64,000 nucleotides of DNA from Chitinimonas arctica (GCF_007431345.1 NZ_CP041730.1:4402001-4466000), one strand, 5' to 3'; numbered from the stretch's first letter, positions 1 through 8,087 are shown. Program-made: numbers and translations. The notes: generated from the letters alone by a model not told the origin.

Positions 1-116
1 AGCAACTGGCTTTGCATTTGTGCCAGGCGTTGATTCAGCAACAGCACGGCCTCGTTCGGGCTCGTTGGATCAATACTGGGATTGCTTTCGCCCAACGACA
101 TGTCCTGGCTATTCAT
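1..116 (-). CDS. N-terminal fragment of an unknown protein, running off the left edge
   Basis: On the minus strand an ATG at 114-116 opens a reading frame of 38 codons that reaches the window edge without a stop. It is preceded by a good ribosome binding site (GGGGAGA at 122-128, five bases before the ATG). The visible peptide begins MNSQDMSLGESNPSID and continues into a Gln/Leu-rich stretch (LLLNQRLAQMQSQL) that looks helical, possibly coiled coil. No family can be recognised from so little sequence. The strong RBS is the main reason to call it a gene. Confidence 0.5.
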   Translation of the reverse strand, partial: MNSQDMSLGESNPSIDPTSPNEAVLLLNQRLAQMQSQL

Positions 117-217
117 TGTGGTCTCCCCGCTGCTATCAGGGTAGTCGGGCTTGCGGCAAAAGCGAAGGTCCAGGGATGCACTGATTTGATGCGCTAACGA
201 GCGTGGGGTGCGTGGTT

Positions 218-263
218 GTTGCCCCTCTAGGGCTTACAACCTTAGCCCGGGCGGCCACTGCCT
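218..263 (+). repeat. 46-bp direct repeat, copy 1
   Basis: This segment matches 2595-2640 at 39 of 46 positions by eye, in the same orientation. Both copies share the core GCCCGGGCGGC and, read in the same frame, encode GLTTLARAA. The two copies bracket the low-GC phosphatase gene. Copy 1 runs straight into the IS5-type transposase relic at about 260. Confidence 0.6.
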
Positions 264-433
264 ACTCCGCGCACCGCCTCAACGGTGTGTTGTTTGTGCT
301 CACCTCCGGCATCCCGTGGGAGGATTGGCCTCAGGAACCGGGTTTCGACAGCGGCATGACCTGCTGGCGGCGTCTGCGCGACTGGCAATCCCCCAGTACC
401 TGGGATCGTCTGCATCTGGCTTTGCGTCACTAA
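260..433 (+). pseudogene. IS5-family transposase N-terminal relic
   Basis: The frame ending at the stop at 431-433 encodes HRLNGVLFVLTSGIPWEDWP and then SGMTCWRRLRDWQ, the typical N-terminal region of IS5-type transposases. That domain carries the conserved GIPWE...GMTCWRRLRDW pattern and precedes the DDE catalytic part. Here only about 55 residues remain; the reading frame stops after WDRLHLALRH and no DDE region follows. The upstream half of the open frame is the unrelated repeat copy 1, so the junction at about 260 looks like a recombination scar. No terminal inverted repeats were found by eye. Confidence 0.7.
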
Positions 434-610
434 AGCAAATCTATAACTCGCATGCTTCGCAAAAAGCGGCCCGGCCATGGGAGACTGGGCTGGATTTGAC
501 CGGGAAAAATGCGACGCAGCGGAAATTATCCAAATTCAATGCCTGGAAGGCGCATAAATTCAGAAAATGGACTGCGCGTGAAGAATAGAAGCGACCGGAA
601 TATATCAAGC

Positions 611-1999
611 TTACTTCGGTATATCAATACTTAGGACCGTCAAGTCGTCGCCTACGCATTCCATTACTTCAGCTTTTCTATTGCGCAGGAATTGCTCGTT
701 CGTCAGATTGTCGGCGAATTCTGCAGCCTTTGAAGTGCTGAAATTTGCATTTTCGGGTAGCGGAATCTGCTTATGTGTAGTGACCAGAGTACTGCCATTT
801 TTTTTCGTACTTCGCTCGGGATGTTCCTTGGTAAAGAGCCCGTCGGTAGCCAGCGTTAGCTTAAGGTCGCCTTCTTCCATTTTTATATCATTGAATGAGA
901 GTAGTTCCTTGGCGACTACGGCCAATGAGAGTTTTTCCTCGCCGCGCTTCAGGCCGGAAAATGCATCCCGTGTTGCAGGGAAGGGCAGGGGGCGGAACAC
1001 GGGCTGAAGGGTTTTTTCGTCATAAATACAGAGATTTTTCGCTTCCAGCAGCGTCTTTGTCCGTTCGCCTTGTATTATCGCTATGGTGTCGCCGGTCCCG
1101 AAACCCACCGCGTGAATTTCCGGGGCTTCTCCCTTTTTTGCGGCTTGATTGTAGAAGCCAACGGCAGAGAATGATGCTGTTGACGCGATTGCGCCTTCTA
1201 GCAGGGCGTTGACGCGTTCAAAAGCGGGCTCCACGACCAGCTGCTTGATTTCTGCGGGCGTTCTATTTTTTCCTTCACAGAATTGAATGACGTGGTTCAG
1301 AATAATCATGGCGAATGTACCTATATATTCAACCTCGGCATGCTGGGCTGTCACGCCGCACCCATCCAATATGACAGCCATGGGGTAATTATTTTTGTTC
1401 TTCCCTCCCAGCACACAGTCGGCACTATGGGTTTTCCTCGCGGCTTGGCTTGCATCTGGCTTGGGGTTTCGAAAAGTACTGCCCGTCGTGTAATGGATCG
1501 ACGTGGCAAGCGTCCCGGTCTGAAATTTCTCGGCGAAGCCTGGTGTACTGGACTGATTGTCGTTCGTTACAAGCGGAACGGCCGCTGACGCCTCTATGCG
1601 GATTAACCATTCGGGAGGCTTGCGATCCCGTTTTTTTTGTGCGTCGCCTAGGCAAGCGTCAACGACCTGTTTGGCATCCTTGAGCGTGTTGGCATCCTTG
1701 AGCGTGTCGAATCTATGCGCAAGCTTATGTGCGCACGTATTGCCGCTGAAGCCGCGGCTAAAAAAATCGTACACACCTGCGAAAAAATTCCCTGCCTTCG
1801 ATTTTCTAATACTGCTTTCGTTTTCAAGATATCGTGTACTGGAAAAGGAGCCGTTGTCGGCTTTTTGAATCAAATATTCGCGATTTTCATCTTCAAGATG
1901 CAGAATATAGCTTTCTCCTTGTTCTAGTAAATCAGCCATGTTTTCATATAGCGTCGTGGAAACTGAGTTGTAATTTTGGCAGAGTATTGTGGTATGCAT
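611..1999 (-). CDS. PP2C (PPM)-type phosphatase-like protein, low GC
   Basis: A 462-residue protein with motifs of the metal-dependent PPM/PP2C Ser/Thr phosphatases in its C-terminal half. They are AVILDGCG (Asp212, the position of the usual VxDGxGG metal ligand), GTGD at 301-304, LATDGLF (Asp386), and GDDLTVLSIDI at the C-terminus, where the family has DNxT. The motif around RKTHSAD (188-194) may correspond to the N-terminal RxxNxD. The first 150 residues are charged and match nothing I recognise. There is no signal peptide. The second glycine of DGxGG is absent, so activity is uncertain. Codon use is AT-richer than the surroundings, which suggests acquisition. The first ATG is at 1999; an alternative is residue 21 (1939). 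It could be a secreted effector or a regulatory phosphatase; no kinase partner is nearby. Confidence 0.6.
   Translation of the reverse strand: MHTTILCQNYNSVSTTLYENMADLLEQGESYILHLEDENREYLIQKADNGSFSSTRYLENESSIRKSKAGNFFAGVYDFFSRGFSGNTCAHKLAHRFDTLKDANTLKDAKQVVDACLGDAQKKRDRKPPEWLIRIEASAAVPLVTNDNQSSTPGFAEKFQTGTLATSIHYTTGSTFRNPKPDASQAARKTHSADCVLGGKNKNNYPMAVILDGCGVTAQHAEVEYIGTFAMIILNHVIQFCEGKNRTPAEIKQLVVEPAFERVNALLEGAIASTASFSAVGFYNQAAKKGEAPEIHAVGFGTGDTIAIIQGERTKTLLEAKNLCIYDEKTLQPVFRPLPFPATRDAFSGLKRGEEKLSLAVVAKELLSFNDIKMEEGDLKLTLATDGLFTKEHPERSTKKNGSTLVTTHKQIPLPENANFSTSKAAEFADNLTNEQFLRNRKAEVMECVGDDLTVLSIDIPK
1671..1706. repeat. 18-bp tandem duplication inside the phosphatase gene
   Basis: The 18-bp unit TTGGCATCCTTGAGCGTG occurs twice in a row (1671-1688 and 1689-1706). 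On the minus strand it gives an in-frame duplication, read as TLKDAN-TLKDA, in the uncharacterised N-terminal part of the phosphatase-like protein. Confidence 0.8.
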
Positions 2000-2105
2000 G
2001 GAAATTCTTTCTAAATGCGATCAGCTATGATGATTTTATATGCCTGGCAATAATGTTCTTATTTTTTTATGATAAGGTTGTGGGAATTAGACAAGATGAT
2101 AAGGC

Positions 2106-2285
2106 TTGGCAGGGCTTTGCACCCGAGTGTCACGAAAGGTTGAGGTTCAGCCGATTGATGCGGATGTCATTATTTCAGTCGGCGTGCTTACGCTTTTTAC
2201 TTGGCTCTACCTTGTAAGTGGTTGGTGGCGGATTGAGAGTATCGTGAGACGCCTTGCCGCGCTGCAGTACCAGAAAACGGCGTAA
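2106..2285 (+). pseudogene. C-terminal remnant of a small membrane protein
   Basis: A frame open for 59 codons ends at the TAA at 2283-2285. It encodes RKVEVQPIDADVIISVG followed by a hydrophobic segment (VLTLFTWLYLVSGWW) and a basic tail (RRLAALQYQK). It looks like the end of a real membrane protein rather than random sequence, but an in-frame TAA at 2100-2102 cuts it off and no start with a ribosome binding site is visible. The family is not identified. It lies just upstream of, and divergent from, the phosphatase gene. Confidence 0.3.
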
Positions 2286-3022
2286 CCACGCTTACTTACA
2301 GCACGCTCGTATGGCGATATAGCGGCAAGTCTTCGCGATGAGCCGTTGTGCATCAAATCGGTTGAAGTCCATAAGCAGTTCTCCCGGCGCCGTGGCAGTT
2401 CTCTGCCATGCATATCGCCCACAGCCAAGAGCGGCTAACAGAATCTTTCCGGCCTTGTCGCGCGAGCTTGCCATACCCAAGTACTGGCTGCGCTTGCAGG
2501 CCGGAGCCACTTCGCTGTTTTTGTTAGCGGCTCTAAACTAAGCGAGGGAACGGTTCATTTGCCACGGACCTTGAACACCCAGCGGTGCGGAGCCGTTGCC
2601 CCGCAAGGGCTTACCACCCTTGCCCGGGCGGCTCCTGCCTTCTTCTTGCGGGGATTGCCGGGTGGTGAACCGAAGTTTGAGTACGCGCAACATTTCCGTG
2701 CGTCCCCGGTAGGCGTTGCAAATGTGTGAATACGGCGCGAGCCCCGCGTCTTGCCGGCCGATGGCGGTAGATCAAGGCTTTCTCGTGCATGGCGCTCGTT
2801 TTCACCTGCCATGCAAGGCGGGGAGGGTCGCCCGGACGTGGCTGAAACAGCACGGTTCGCCTGCGCCGATAACGCCTCGGGCCTTGAAAATGCTAAAGTC
2901 TTGCCTGTGTGATCAGGCTTTGGCCAGAATGGATTCGCGCTTACCGAAACCCTGAAAACAGGCGGCAATCGGATCGAGCTCGACTCTCCGCTTTACACTT
3001 CTTCAATTCATAGGTGGGCAGA
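2286..3022. other. Intergenic stretch with degenerate sequence and repeat copy 2
   Basis: No gene is convincing here. Frames open on both strands, but none has a ribosome binding site plus a recognisable domain. The segment contains direct repeat copy 2 (2595-2640). The plus frame through that copy, ending with TGA at about 2729, reads like a fragment of a decayed protein (GLTTLARAAPAFFLRGLPGG). The last 60 bases before 3023 should contain the promoter of the binding-protein gene, but no clear -35/-10 pair was found. Confidence 0.4.
2595..2640 (+). repeat. 46-bp direct repeat, copy 2
   Basis: Partner of copy 1 at 218-263, same orientation, 39 of 46 positions identical. In this copy the sequence continues in frame for about 30 more codons, so it may be the less damaged version of the parent element. 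The two copies enclose about 2.3 kb that includes the low-GC phosphatase gene. Confidence 0.6.
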
Positions 3023-3823
3023 ATGAAATTACTGAAATCGGCCATGCGTGGCTTTGCGCTGATGGGCTTGCTGGCGGCGGTAAATGCCCAGGCGGATAGC
3101 GTGGATGCCATCAAGAGCCGTGGCGTGCTGACGGTAGGCGTAGTGATCGATCCGCCGTTCGGCATCAAGAACAAGGATGGTTCCATATCCGGCTACGACG
3201 TCGACTTCGCCTTCGCCATCGCGAAGAAGCTGGGCGTCAAGCCGGTCGTACTGGAACTGGAGGCGGAAGACCGCGTGGCCGCCTTGAACAATCGCAAGAT
3301 CGATATCCTGACCGCCTTCACCAAAACCTTCGAACGCGAAAAATTGGTGAGTTTCAGCAATGGCTATTTCGTTACCGGCCAGAAGTTCGTCGCCAAGATC
3401 GGCAAGATCAAGGAAATGAACGACGCCAAAGCCCTTTCCATCGGCGCGGTGCGTGGCACCACGGCGGAAAAGACCATCAAACAAGAATTGCCGACCACGT
3501 CCGTCATCAGCTTTGTCGATATCGATGAAGCCTTCAAGTTCCTGCAGCAGGGCAAGATCGATGCGGTGACCTATGACGAGCCCATCCTGGCAGGTAAATT
3601 GAGCCAGATGCCGGGCAAGCAGCAATACGAGATCAGCCCGGTCTCGGTGTCGGTCAAGGCCTATGGCATCGCCGTATTCAAGGGCGAAAAACGCCTGGTG
3701 AATGTGATCAACGATACCTTGGGTGAAATGGAGCGGGCCGGTGATGCCGAGCGCATCTTCAATCGCTGGTTCGGTCCCACCACCACCTCGCCGCTGCCGC
3801 GGGTCTTCAAGATTCAAAGCTGA
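3023..3823 (+). CDS. Periplasmic amino-acid-type substrate-binding protein (SBP_bac_3)
   Basis: A 266-residue extracellular solute-binding protein of family 3, the class that delivers amino acids and related polar solutes to ABC importers. An N-terminal signal peptide is clear (MKLLKSAMRGFALMGLLAAVNAQA, cut after AQA). The mature start has the family pattern: SRGVLTVGVVIDPPFG, then SGYDVDFAFAIAKKLGV. The central and C-terminal parts (DILTAF, TYDEPILAG, INDTLGEMERAG, RWFG) are also typical. ATG 3023 is preferred over GTG 3014 because AGGTGG lies five bases before it. No permease or ATPase gene is adjacent, so it is an orphan that must partner with a transporter encoded elsewhere, or act as a sensor. 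The solute cannot be predicted. Confidence 0.88.
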   Translation: MKLLKSAMRGFALMGLLAAVNAQADSVDAIKSRGVLTVGVVIDPPFGIKNKDGSISGYDVDFAFAIAKKLGVKPVVLELEAEDRVAALNNRKIDILTAFTKTFEREKLVSFSNGYFVTGQKFVAKIGKIKEMNDAKALSIGAVRGTTAEKTIKQELPTTSVISFVDIDEAFKFLQQGKIDAVTYDEPILAGKLSQMPGKQQYEISPVSVSVKAYGIAVFKGEKRLVNVINDTLGEMERAGDAERIFNRWFGPTTTSPLPRVFKIQS

Positions 3824-3843
3824 GCGAACACGTTCCGGAAATG

Positions 3844-3890
3844 AAGAAAGGCACCCAGGGAACCTCACCCAAGGTGCCTTTCTTGTTTCT
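3844..3890 (+). terminator. Intrinsic terminator after the binding-protein gene
   Basis: A perfect 12-bp stem (AAGAAAGGCACC at 3844-3855 pairing with GGTGCCTTTCTT at 3873-3884) encloses a 17-base loop and is followed by a T-rich tail (GTTTCT). It lies 20 bases after the stop codon. Confidence 0.85.
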
Positions 3891-4049
3891 GGATTCTGCG
3901 ATCAGCCTCTGCGTTGCATGGCCGTGGCAAAGAAGCATCGCAGGCATGGATATCTAACCGAACAGCATTTGAAGACTTGCCACTGCCGTATATCGATTCA
4001 GGCAAAGGCCGTATTTCCAGCCCGGTGTGGTACTGGCAGTCTTTTAAAG

Positions 4050-5039
4050 ATGCTAGATAACGATGCCGCCTACAAGTGCCTGTTCTCCTATCCGCACTCG
4101 GTCGAGAAGCTGCTGCGTGAGTTTATCCGCGAGGACTGGGTAAAACAGCTGGATTTCGCCTCTCTGGAGCGCATCAACGGCAGCTTTGTCAGCGACCGCT
4201 GGCGCCGGCAGATGAGCGATGTGGTCTGGAAGGTGCGGCTGGCGGATCAGGATCTTTACGTCTGCCTGCTATTGGAATTCCAATCCTCGATCGATCCCAT
4301 CATGGCGCTGCGGGTAGCCAGCTACGTGCTGCAGTTGTATCTGGACCTTTGCAAGGACTCGAAGCCACTGCCCCTGACCGCCAGCGGCAAGCTCCCGCCG
4401 GTCCTCCCAATCGTTCTGTACAACGGCGAGCCGCGCTGGAGCGCGCCACTTGAACTGGACGAACTGATCGAAGCCGGCCCTGGCTGCTTACCGGATTACA
4501 GGCCTCACATGCGTCATTTTCTATTGGACCAGGGCGCCTATCGGGAGCAAGATTTCACGGAGCTGGATAACGTCGCGGTGGCTATCTTTCGGCTGGAAAA
4601 TGCGAAACGTCCGGATGCCATGGTCGGCATTCTATGCGGGCTTCTGCGCTATTTGGCGGCACCGGAGCATGCAGGGCTGCGGCGGGCCCTGACAAATTGG
4701 CTCACCCGGGTATTGATACCCACCAAATTCAAGCAATTGGATTGGTCGGTGGCACAGTTGAACGAGGTAAGCGATTTGCAAGGAGTAGAAACGATGTTGG
4801 CGAACGATGTAGAGCGCTGGATGGAAGAATGGGTACAGAAGGGGAAGGCGGAAGGCCTGGAAGAGGGGCTGGAAAAGGGCGAGGCTAAACTGCTGCGCCG
4901 TCAGCTCCTGCGCAAATTCGACCCGCTACCGGATTGGGTGGAAGAGCGGCTGAGCGGCGCAAGCACCGAGCAATTGGAAAGCTGGGGTGACCAGATTTTG
5001 ACCGCCAGCAGTGTTGATGAGGTGTTCGCGCCGCATTGA
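4050..5039 (+). CDS. Rpn family recombination-promoting nuclease / PD-(D/E)XK transposase-like protein
   Basis: A 329-residue protein of the Rpn (transposase_31, PF04754) family. These proteins carry a PD-(D/E)XK nuclease fold and in E. coli promote RecA-independent recombination. Visible motifs: LFSYPHSVEKLLREF at the N-terminus, the catalytic pattern SDVVWKV (Asp57) and LLLEFQSS (Glu76, Gln78), then MALRVASYVLQLY. The C-terminus has a Glu/Lys-rich helix (EGLEEGLEKGEAKLLRRQLL) and a DUF4351-like ending (RKFDPLPDWVEERL) common in this family. ATG 4050 (MLDNDAAYK) matches the usual family start; upstream in-frame sequence is out of family. No terminal repeats flank it, so it is a free-standing gene. 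Confidence 0.82.
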   Translation: MLDNDAAYKCLFSYPHSVEKLLREFIREDWVKQLDFASLERINGSFVSDRWRRQMSDVVWKVRLADQDLYVCLLLEFQSSIDPIMALRVASYVLQLYLDLCKDSKPLPLTASGKLPPVLPIVLYNGEPRWSAPLELDELIEAGPGCLPDYRPHMRHFLLDQGAYREQDFTELDNVAVAIFRLENAKRPDAMVGILCGLLRYLAAPEHAGLRRALTNWLTRVLIPTKFKQLDWSVAQLNEVSDLQGVETMLANDVERWMEEWVQKGKAEGLEEGLEKGEAKLLRRQLLRKFDPLPDWVEERLSGASTEQLESWGDQILTASSVDEVFAPH

Positions 5040-5224
5040 TCGGCAGTTCTTGCAAAATTTGCCCCTACTAGCTTGCCTCAAGGTCCGCCTCTTGGAAGAT
5101 CGCTACCATCAGCGTGTGTTCCGGCCCTTGCTCTGGCCGCAAATTTGGCACACCAGGCCAAGAGTGACATCACCTCCCGGACGGCGAGACGGAAGAGCAT
5201 AAACTGTTTTTTTAAGCCAGAAAA

Positions 5225-5260
5225 AAGCGCCCAAGATGTGATCAAGGGCGCTTCTTTTTT
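5225..5260. terminator. Bidirectional intrinsic terminator
   Basis: An 8-bp stem (AAGCGCCC at 5225-5232, GGGCGCTT at 5246-5253) is flanked by A-runs on the left and T-runs on the right (TTCTTTTTT). It can end transcripts of the Rpn gene on the plus strand and of the phosphatase gene at 5273 on the minus strand. Confidence 0.85.
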
Positions 5261-5272
5261 GGCCGGAACCGT

Positions 5273-6547
5273 TTACGCGAGCAACTTGGCTTCGGTCTTG
5301 CCGTACTTCAGGGTCTTTTCGTCCGGCAGGAACAGGCCGGTATGCTCGTTGCGGCCCTGCAGGATAAAGCGTGCATGCGCCTGGCCAATGGTGGCGGCGG
5401 CTTTTTGGCTGTTCGCACCGATCTCGCCCTTCTTCAGGCGGTTCACGATCACGCCCAGCTTGGTGTCGGCGAAATCGCGCATCATCCAGGCATCGCCGTC
5501 GCTGTCGCCCGCCACCAACAAGGGGCCATAGCCCTTGGCCTTCACCAGCACATTCTGGATGCCGGTCGTCTTGCCCGGACCCCAGTTGAAGTGGTAGCCC
5601 TTCTTGTAGACGTTGTCGTACTTGCCGTCCTTGATTTCGAGCTGCAGGCCGATCACGTTTTCCGGCGGCACATGGTAGCCGTACTTGGTGTTGCCCGCGA
5701 ACACGCGCACCACGTCGTCGATCGAGGCGGTCGAGACATACACGTCGATGCCATTGGCCCGTAGCGTGGTCATCAGATTAAGCATCTCTTCATGGATGCG
5801 GATGCCGCTGGAGTGATTGATGGCGACCACGCCGGCCTTGCCCGGCAGCTGCTCGGAGCTGGTCAGCTTGATCTTGCGCAGGGCGTCGCCCAGGCTGTAG
5901 TCGTTCGATGCCTCGGCCATCGCCTGCAGTTCCGCGCGGCTGAAATTCTTATAGAAATAGATGATCCATTTGTAGCCGATCTCGATGGGATGGCTGTCGC
6001 AGATGGCGTCATACATAAAGAACATCTTGGCGCGGAAATCCTTGAACTGCTCGGTCTGCTGGATCTGCTCCAGCGACATGCTGCCGGCCAAGCCCTGGAA
6101 GTTGGCGTGCAGCCAGCGGTAGTCTTCTTCCACGTCGGCGGCGATGTCTTCCTGCTTGACCGTCTTGCCGTCCACCGTCAGATAGTCCTTGCCGTACGGG
6201 CCGTTGGGGACATCCTGGCGAACCACCTGGGCGAACTCGGCCGGTGTCATCTTGTAGGCCAGATGATTGATCTGATAGATCATCAAGGCCTCTTCGCAAT
6301 CGTTCATGATGCAGGTGTTGTCCCAGTCGAACACCGCGTAAGGCTTCTTCTTGGGATTGTAGCGCGGGCTATGCTTGCCCACGGCCTGCAACAGCTGGTT
6401 GACGGTGTCACGATTGAACGCGGACCAACGAGCCGGATCAAGCTGCTGGGCGGTCTTGCCGGCGCCTGGCTTGGCTGCCTCGGCGACAATTGGCGCGGCC
6501 ATGACCGTGCCGGCTCCCATGACCTTCAGTAGCGTGCGACGTTGCAT
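5273..6547 (-). CDS. Exported HAD-superfamily phosphatase
   Basis: A 424-residue haloacid-dehalogenase-type hydrolase. Motif I is visible as AVFDWDNTC (nucleophile Asp), and the metal-binding motif near the C-terminus as VAGDSDGDAWMM. Between them SGIRIHEEMLNLM...DVYVSTAS resembles the phosphoserine-phosphatase-like branch (motif II Ser/Thr). The N-terminus MQRRTLLKVMGAGTVMAAP has a twin Arg plus hydrophobic segment and looks like a Tat or Sec signal, so the enzyme should act in the periplasm. ATG 6547 is chosen because AGGAGA lies just before it and it starts at the signal peptide; ten upstream codons are possible but unlikely. The substrate is unknown. The gene ends at a strong terminator and appears monocistronic. 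Confidence 0.82.
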   Translation of the reverse strand: MQRRTLLKVMGAGTVMAAPIVAEAAKPGAGKTAQQLDPARWSAFNRDTVNQLLQAVGKHSPRYNPKKKPYAVFDWDNTCIMNDCEEALMIYQINHLAYKMTPAEFAQVVRQDVPNGPYGKDYLTVDGKTVKQEDIAADVEEDYRWLHANFQGLAGSMSLEQIQQTEQFKDFRAKMFFMYDAICDSHPIEIGYKWIIYFYKNFSRAELQAMAEASNDYSLGDALRKIKLTSSEQLPGKAGVVAINHSSGIRIHEEMLNLMTTLRANGIDVYVSTASIDDVVRVFAGNTKYGYHVPPENVIGLQLEIKDGKYDNVYKKGYHFNWGPGKTTGIQNVLVKAKGYGPLLVAGDSDGDAWMMRDFADTKLGVIVNRLKKGEIGANSQKAAATIGQAHARFILQGRNEHTGLFLPDEKTLKYGKTEAKLLA

Positions 6548-6682
6548 TTTCTCTCCTGGGATGAATGCGATTGACAAGGCTTATGAGCATAGAAGAATAA
6601 GCCGCACCATGCCGAAATGGACAGATCGAAGCGCGGCGCGGGCTGGAAGTGTTGCGGACGTGTCTACTGGCCAAGGACAGTG

Positions 6683-7789
6683 TCATGCCGACAGGGTCTG
6701 GCGGCCCTTTTCGGCGTTCTTGCCAGCCAGCAAGGTGGCATGCGCTTCCCGCAATAAAGCTTCGGTGGCGGACCATCCCAGGCAAGCATCGGTGACCGAA
6801 CAACCATAGCGCAATTGCGAGAGATCGGTTGGGATGGCTTGATTGCCGTCTTCCAGAAAACTTTCCAGCATTACGCCGGCAATGGATTGATTGCCATGTC
6901 CCAATTGCTGCAGCACATCGCGCAGCACGGTGCCCTGTAGCGCGTGGTTCTTATAGGAGTTGCCGTGCGAGCAGTCGATGATGATGTTGTTGGCCAGGCC
7001 GGCCTTCTGCAAGGCCTTGCCGGCCAGCGCCACGCTGACGCTGTCGTAGTTCGGCCGATCGCTGCCGCCGCGCAGGACCAGATGGGAGTAGGGATTGCCA
7101 CGGGTACGCAGCACCGCTGCGCGGCCCGAGGGATCGACCCCTAGGAAGGCGTGCGGGTGGCTGGCGGACAGGATGGCATTGACGGCGGTCTGCGTGCCGC
7201 CGTCGGTACCGTTCTTGAATCCCACCGGCATGGCCAGGCCGGAAGACATCTCGCGGTGGGTCTGCGATTCGGTGGTGCGGGCGCCGATGGCCACCCAGCT
7301 GAGCAGCTCGGCCAGATATTGCGGTGAAATGGGGTCCAGGGCCTCGCTGGCGACAGGCAGCCCCAGCTCATTGATGTCCAGCAGAAAGCGCCGCGCCAGA
7401 TGCATACCGTCGGCGATGCGGAAAGAGTCATCCATGCCGGGGTCGTTGATCAGGCCTTTCCAGCCGGTACTGGTCCGTGGTTTCTCGAAATAGACCCGCA
7501 TCACCAGGCAGAGTGTCTCGGACACTTCGTCGGCCAGCCGCCGCAAGCGCCGAGCGTACTCCAGGCCAGCGACAGGATCGTGCAGGGAGCAGGGGCCGAC
7601 GATCACCAGCAAGCGCGGGTCGCGGCCGTCGAGCCGGTCGCGAATCGCCCGGCGGCCGGCCGCCACGGTGCGGGCCGCCATGTCGCTGAAGGGCAAGGCG
7701 GCCCGCAATTCGACTGGCGACGGCATGGGGTCGATCGCCGCCAGGTGGGCGTGGTGGCCTTCGACGGCGCTGGGAAGGTCTCTTTTCAT
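6683..7789 (-). CDS. aroG: 3-deoxy-7-phosphoheptulonate (DAHP) synthase, class I
   Basis: A 368-residue type I DAHP synthase of the AroF/G/H family, which condenses phosphoenolpyruvate and erythrose 4-phosphate in the first step of the shikimate pathway. Diagnostic segments: LLVIVGPCSLHDP, MRVYFEKPRTSTGWKGLINDP, ASEALDPISPQYLAELLSW, GARTTESQTHREMSSGLAMP, GFKNGTDG, and IDCSHGNSYKNH near the C-terminus. It is transcribed away from the catechol genes, and its promoter overlaps a Fur-box-like site. This suggests an iron-repressed isoenzyme that feeds chorismate into 2,3-dihydroxybenzoate synthesis. Which of the AroF/G/H feedback types it is cannot be told; the symbol is nominal. Confidence 0.93.
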   Translation of the reverse strand: MKRDLPSAVEGHHAHLAAIDPMPSPVELRAALPFSDMAARTVAAGRRAIRDRLDGRDPRLLVIVGPCSLHDPVAGLEYARRLRRLADEVSETLCLVMRVYFEKPRTSTGWKGLINDPGMDDSFRIADGMHLARRFLLDINELGLPVASEALDPISPQYLAELLSWVAIGARTTESQTHREMSSGLAMPVGFKNGTDGGTQTAVNAILSASHPHAFLGVDPSGRAAVLRTRGNPYSHLVLRGGSDRPNYDSVSVALAGKALQKAGLANNIIIDCSHGNSYKNHALQGTVLRDVLQQLGHGNQSIAGVMLESFLEDGNQAIPTDLSQLRYGCSVTDACLGWSATEALLREAHATLLAGKNAEKGRQTLSA

Positions 7790-7902
7790 ACCTGTTCATC
7801 CTGTCTGTTCGCGGGCGTTCGCAACGCTTTGCCCGTCTCGTCCTGCGGAAGGCCAATACCTGAAACTCTTGGAATCTTCTTTTGAAAATTTACCGATAGC
7901 GC

Positions 7903-7932
7903 ATAATGCCGGCTATCAAAGATGAGAGTCAA
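7903..7932 (-). promoter_or_regulatory. Sigma-70 promoter of the DAHP synthase gene
   Basis: On the minus strand TTGACT (7932-7927, five of six consensus bases) and CATTAT (7908-7903, four of six) are separated by 18 bases, about 115 bases upstream of the start codon. The -35 element lies inside the Fur-box-like sequence, so Fur binding would block it. Confidence 0.55.
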
Positions 7933-7942
7933 TATCATTATC
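7924..7942. promoter_or_regulatory. Fur box between aroG and entC
   Basis: Read on the minus strand, GATAATGATATTGACTCTC matches the 19-bp Fur consensus GATAATGATAATCATTATC at 15 of 19 positions, including the first ten. It sits in the divergent intergenic region and can control both the DAHP synthase gene and the entCEBA-type operon, as is known for many catechol siderophore loci. Confidence 0.7.
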
Positions 7943-8087
7943 ATTTGTATTTCGATCTCGTTTTGCATTAGCATCCTGCCGCCCCACCCGGTTGGCACGC
8001 CCGGTGCCGCTACCGAGTGATGCTAAATAACCCGCCGTCAACCGACACGATCGGAACCACGCGGCACCGCTCGATAGGACCTAAGCC

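Noticed and set aside
2555..2968. Long minus-strand frame of 137 codons
   Set aside because: Amino-acid content is Pro/Arg/Ala-rich as in antisense frames of GC-rich DNA; no domain, no RBS, and it overlaps the direct repeat copy.
5792..6532. Long plus-strand frame opposite the HAD phosphatase gene
   Set aside because: It is the antisense frame of a gene with clear catalytic motifs and signal peptide; its composition is typical of such shadows.
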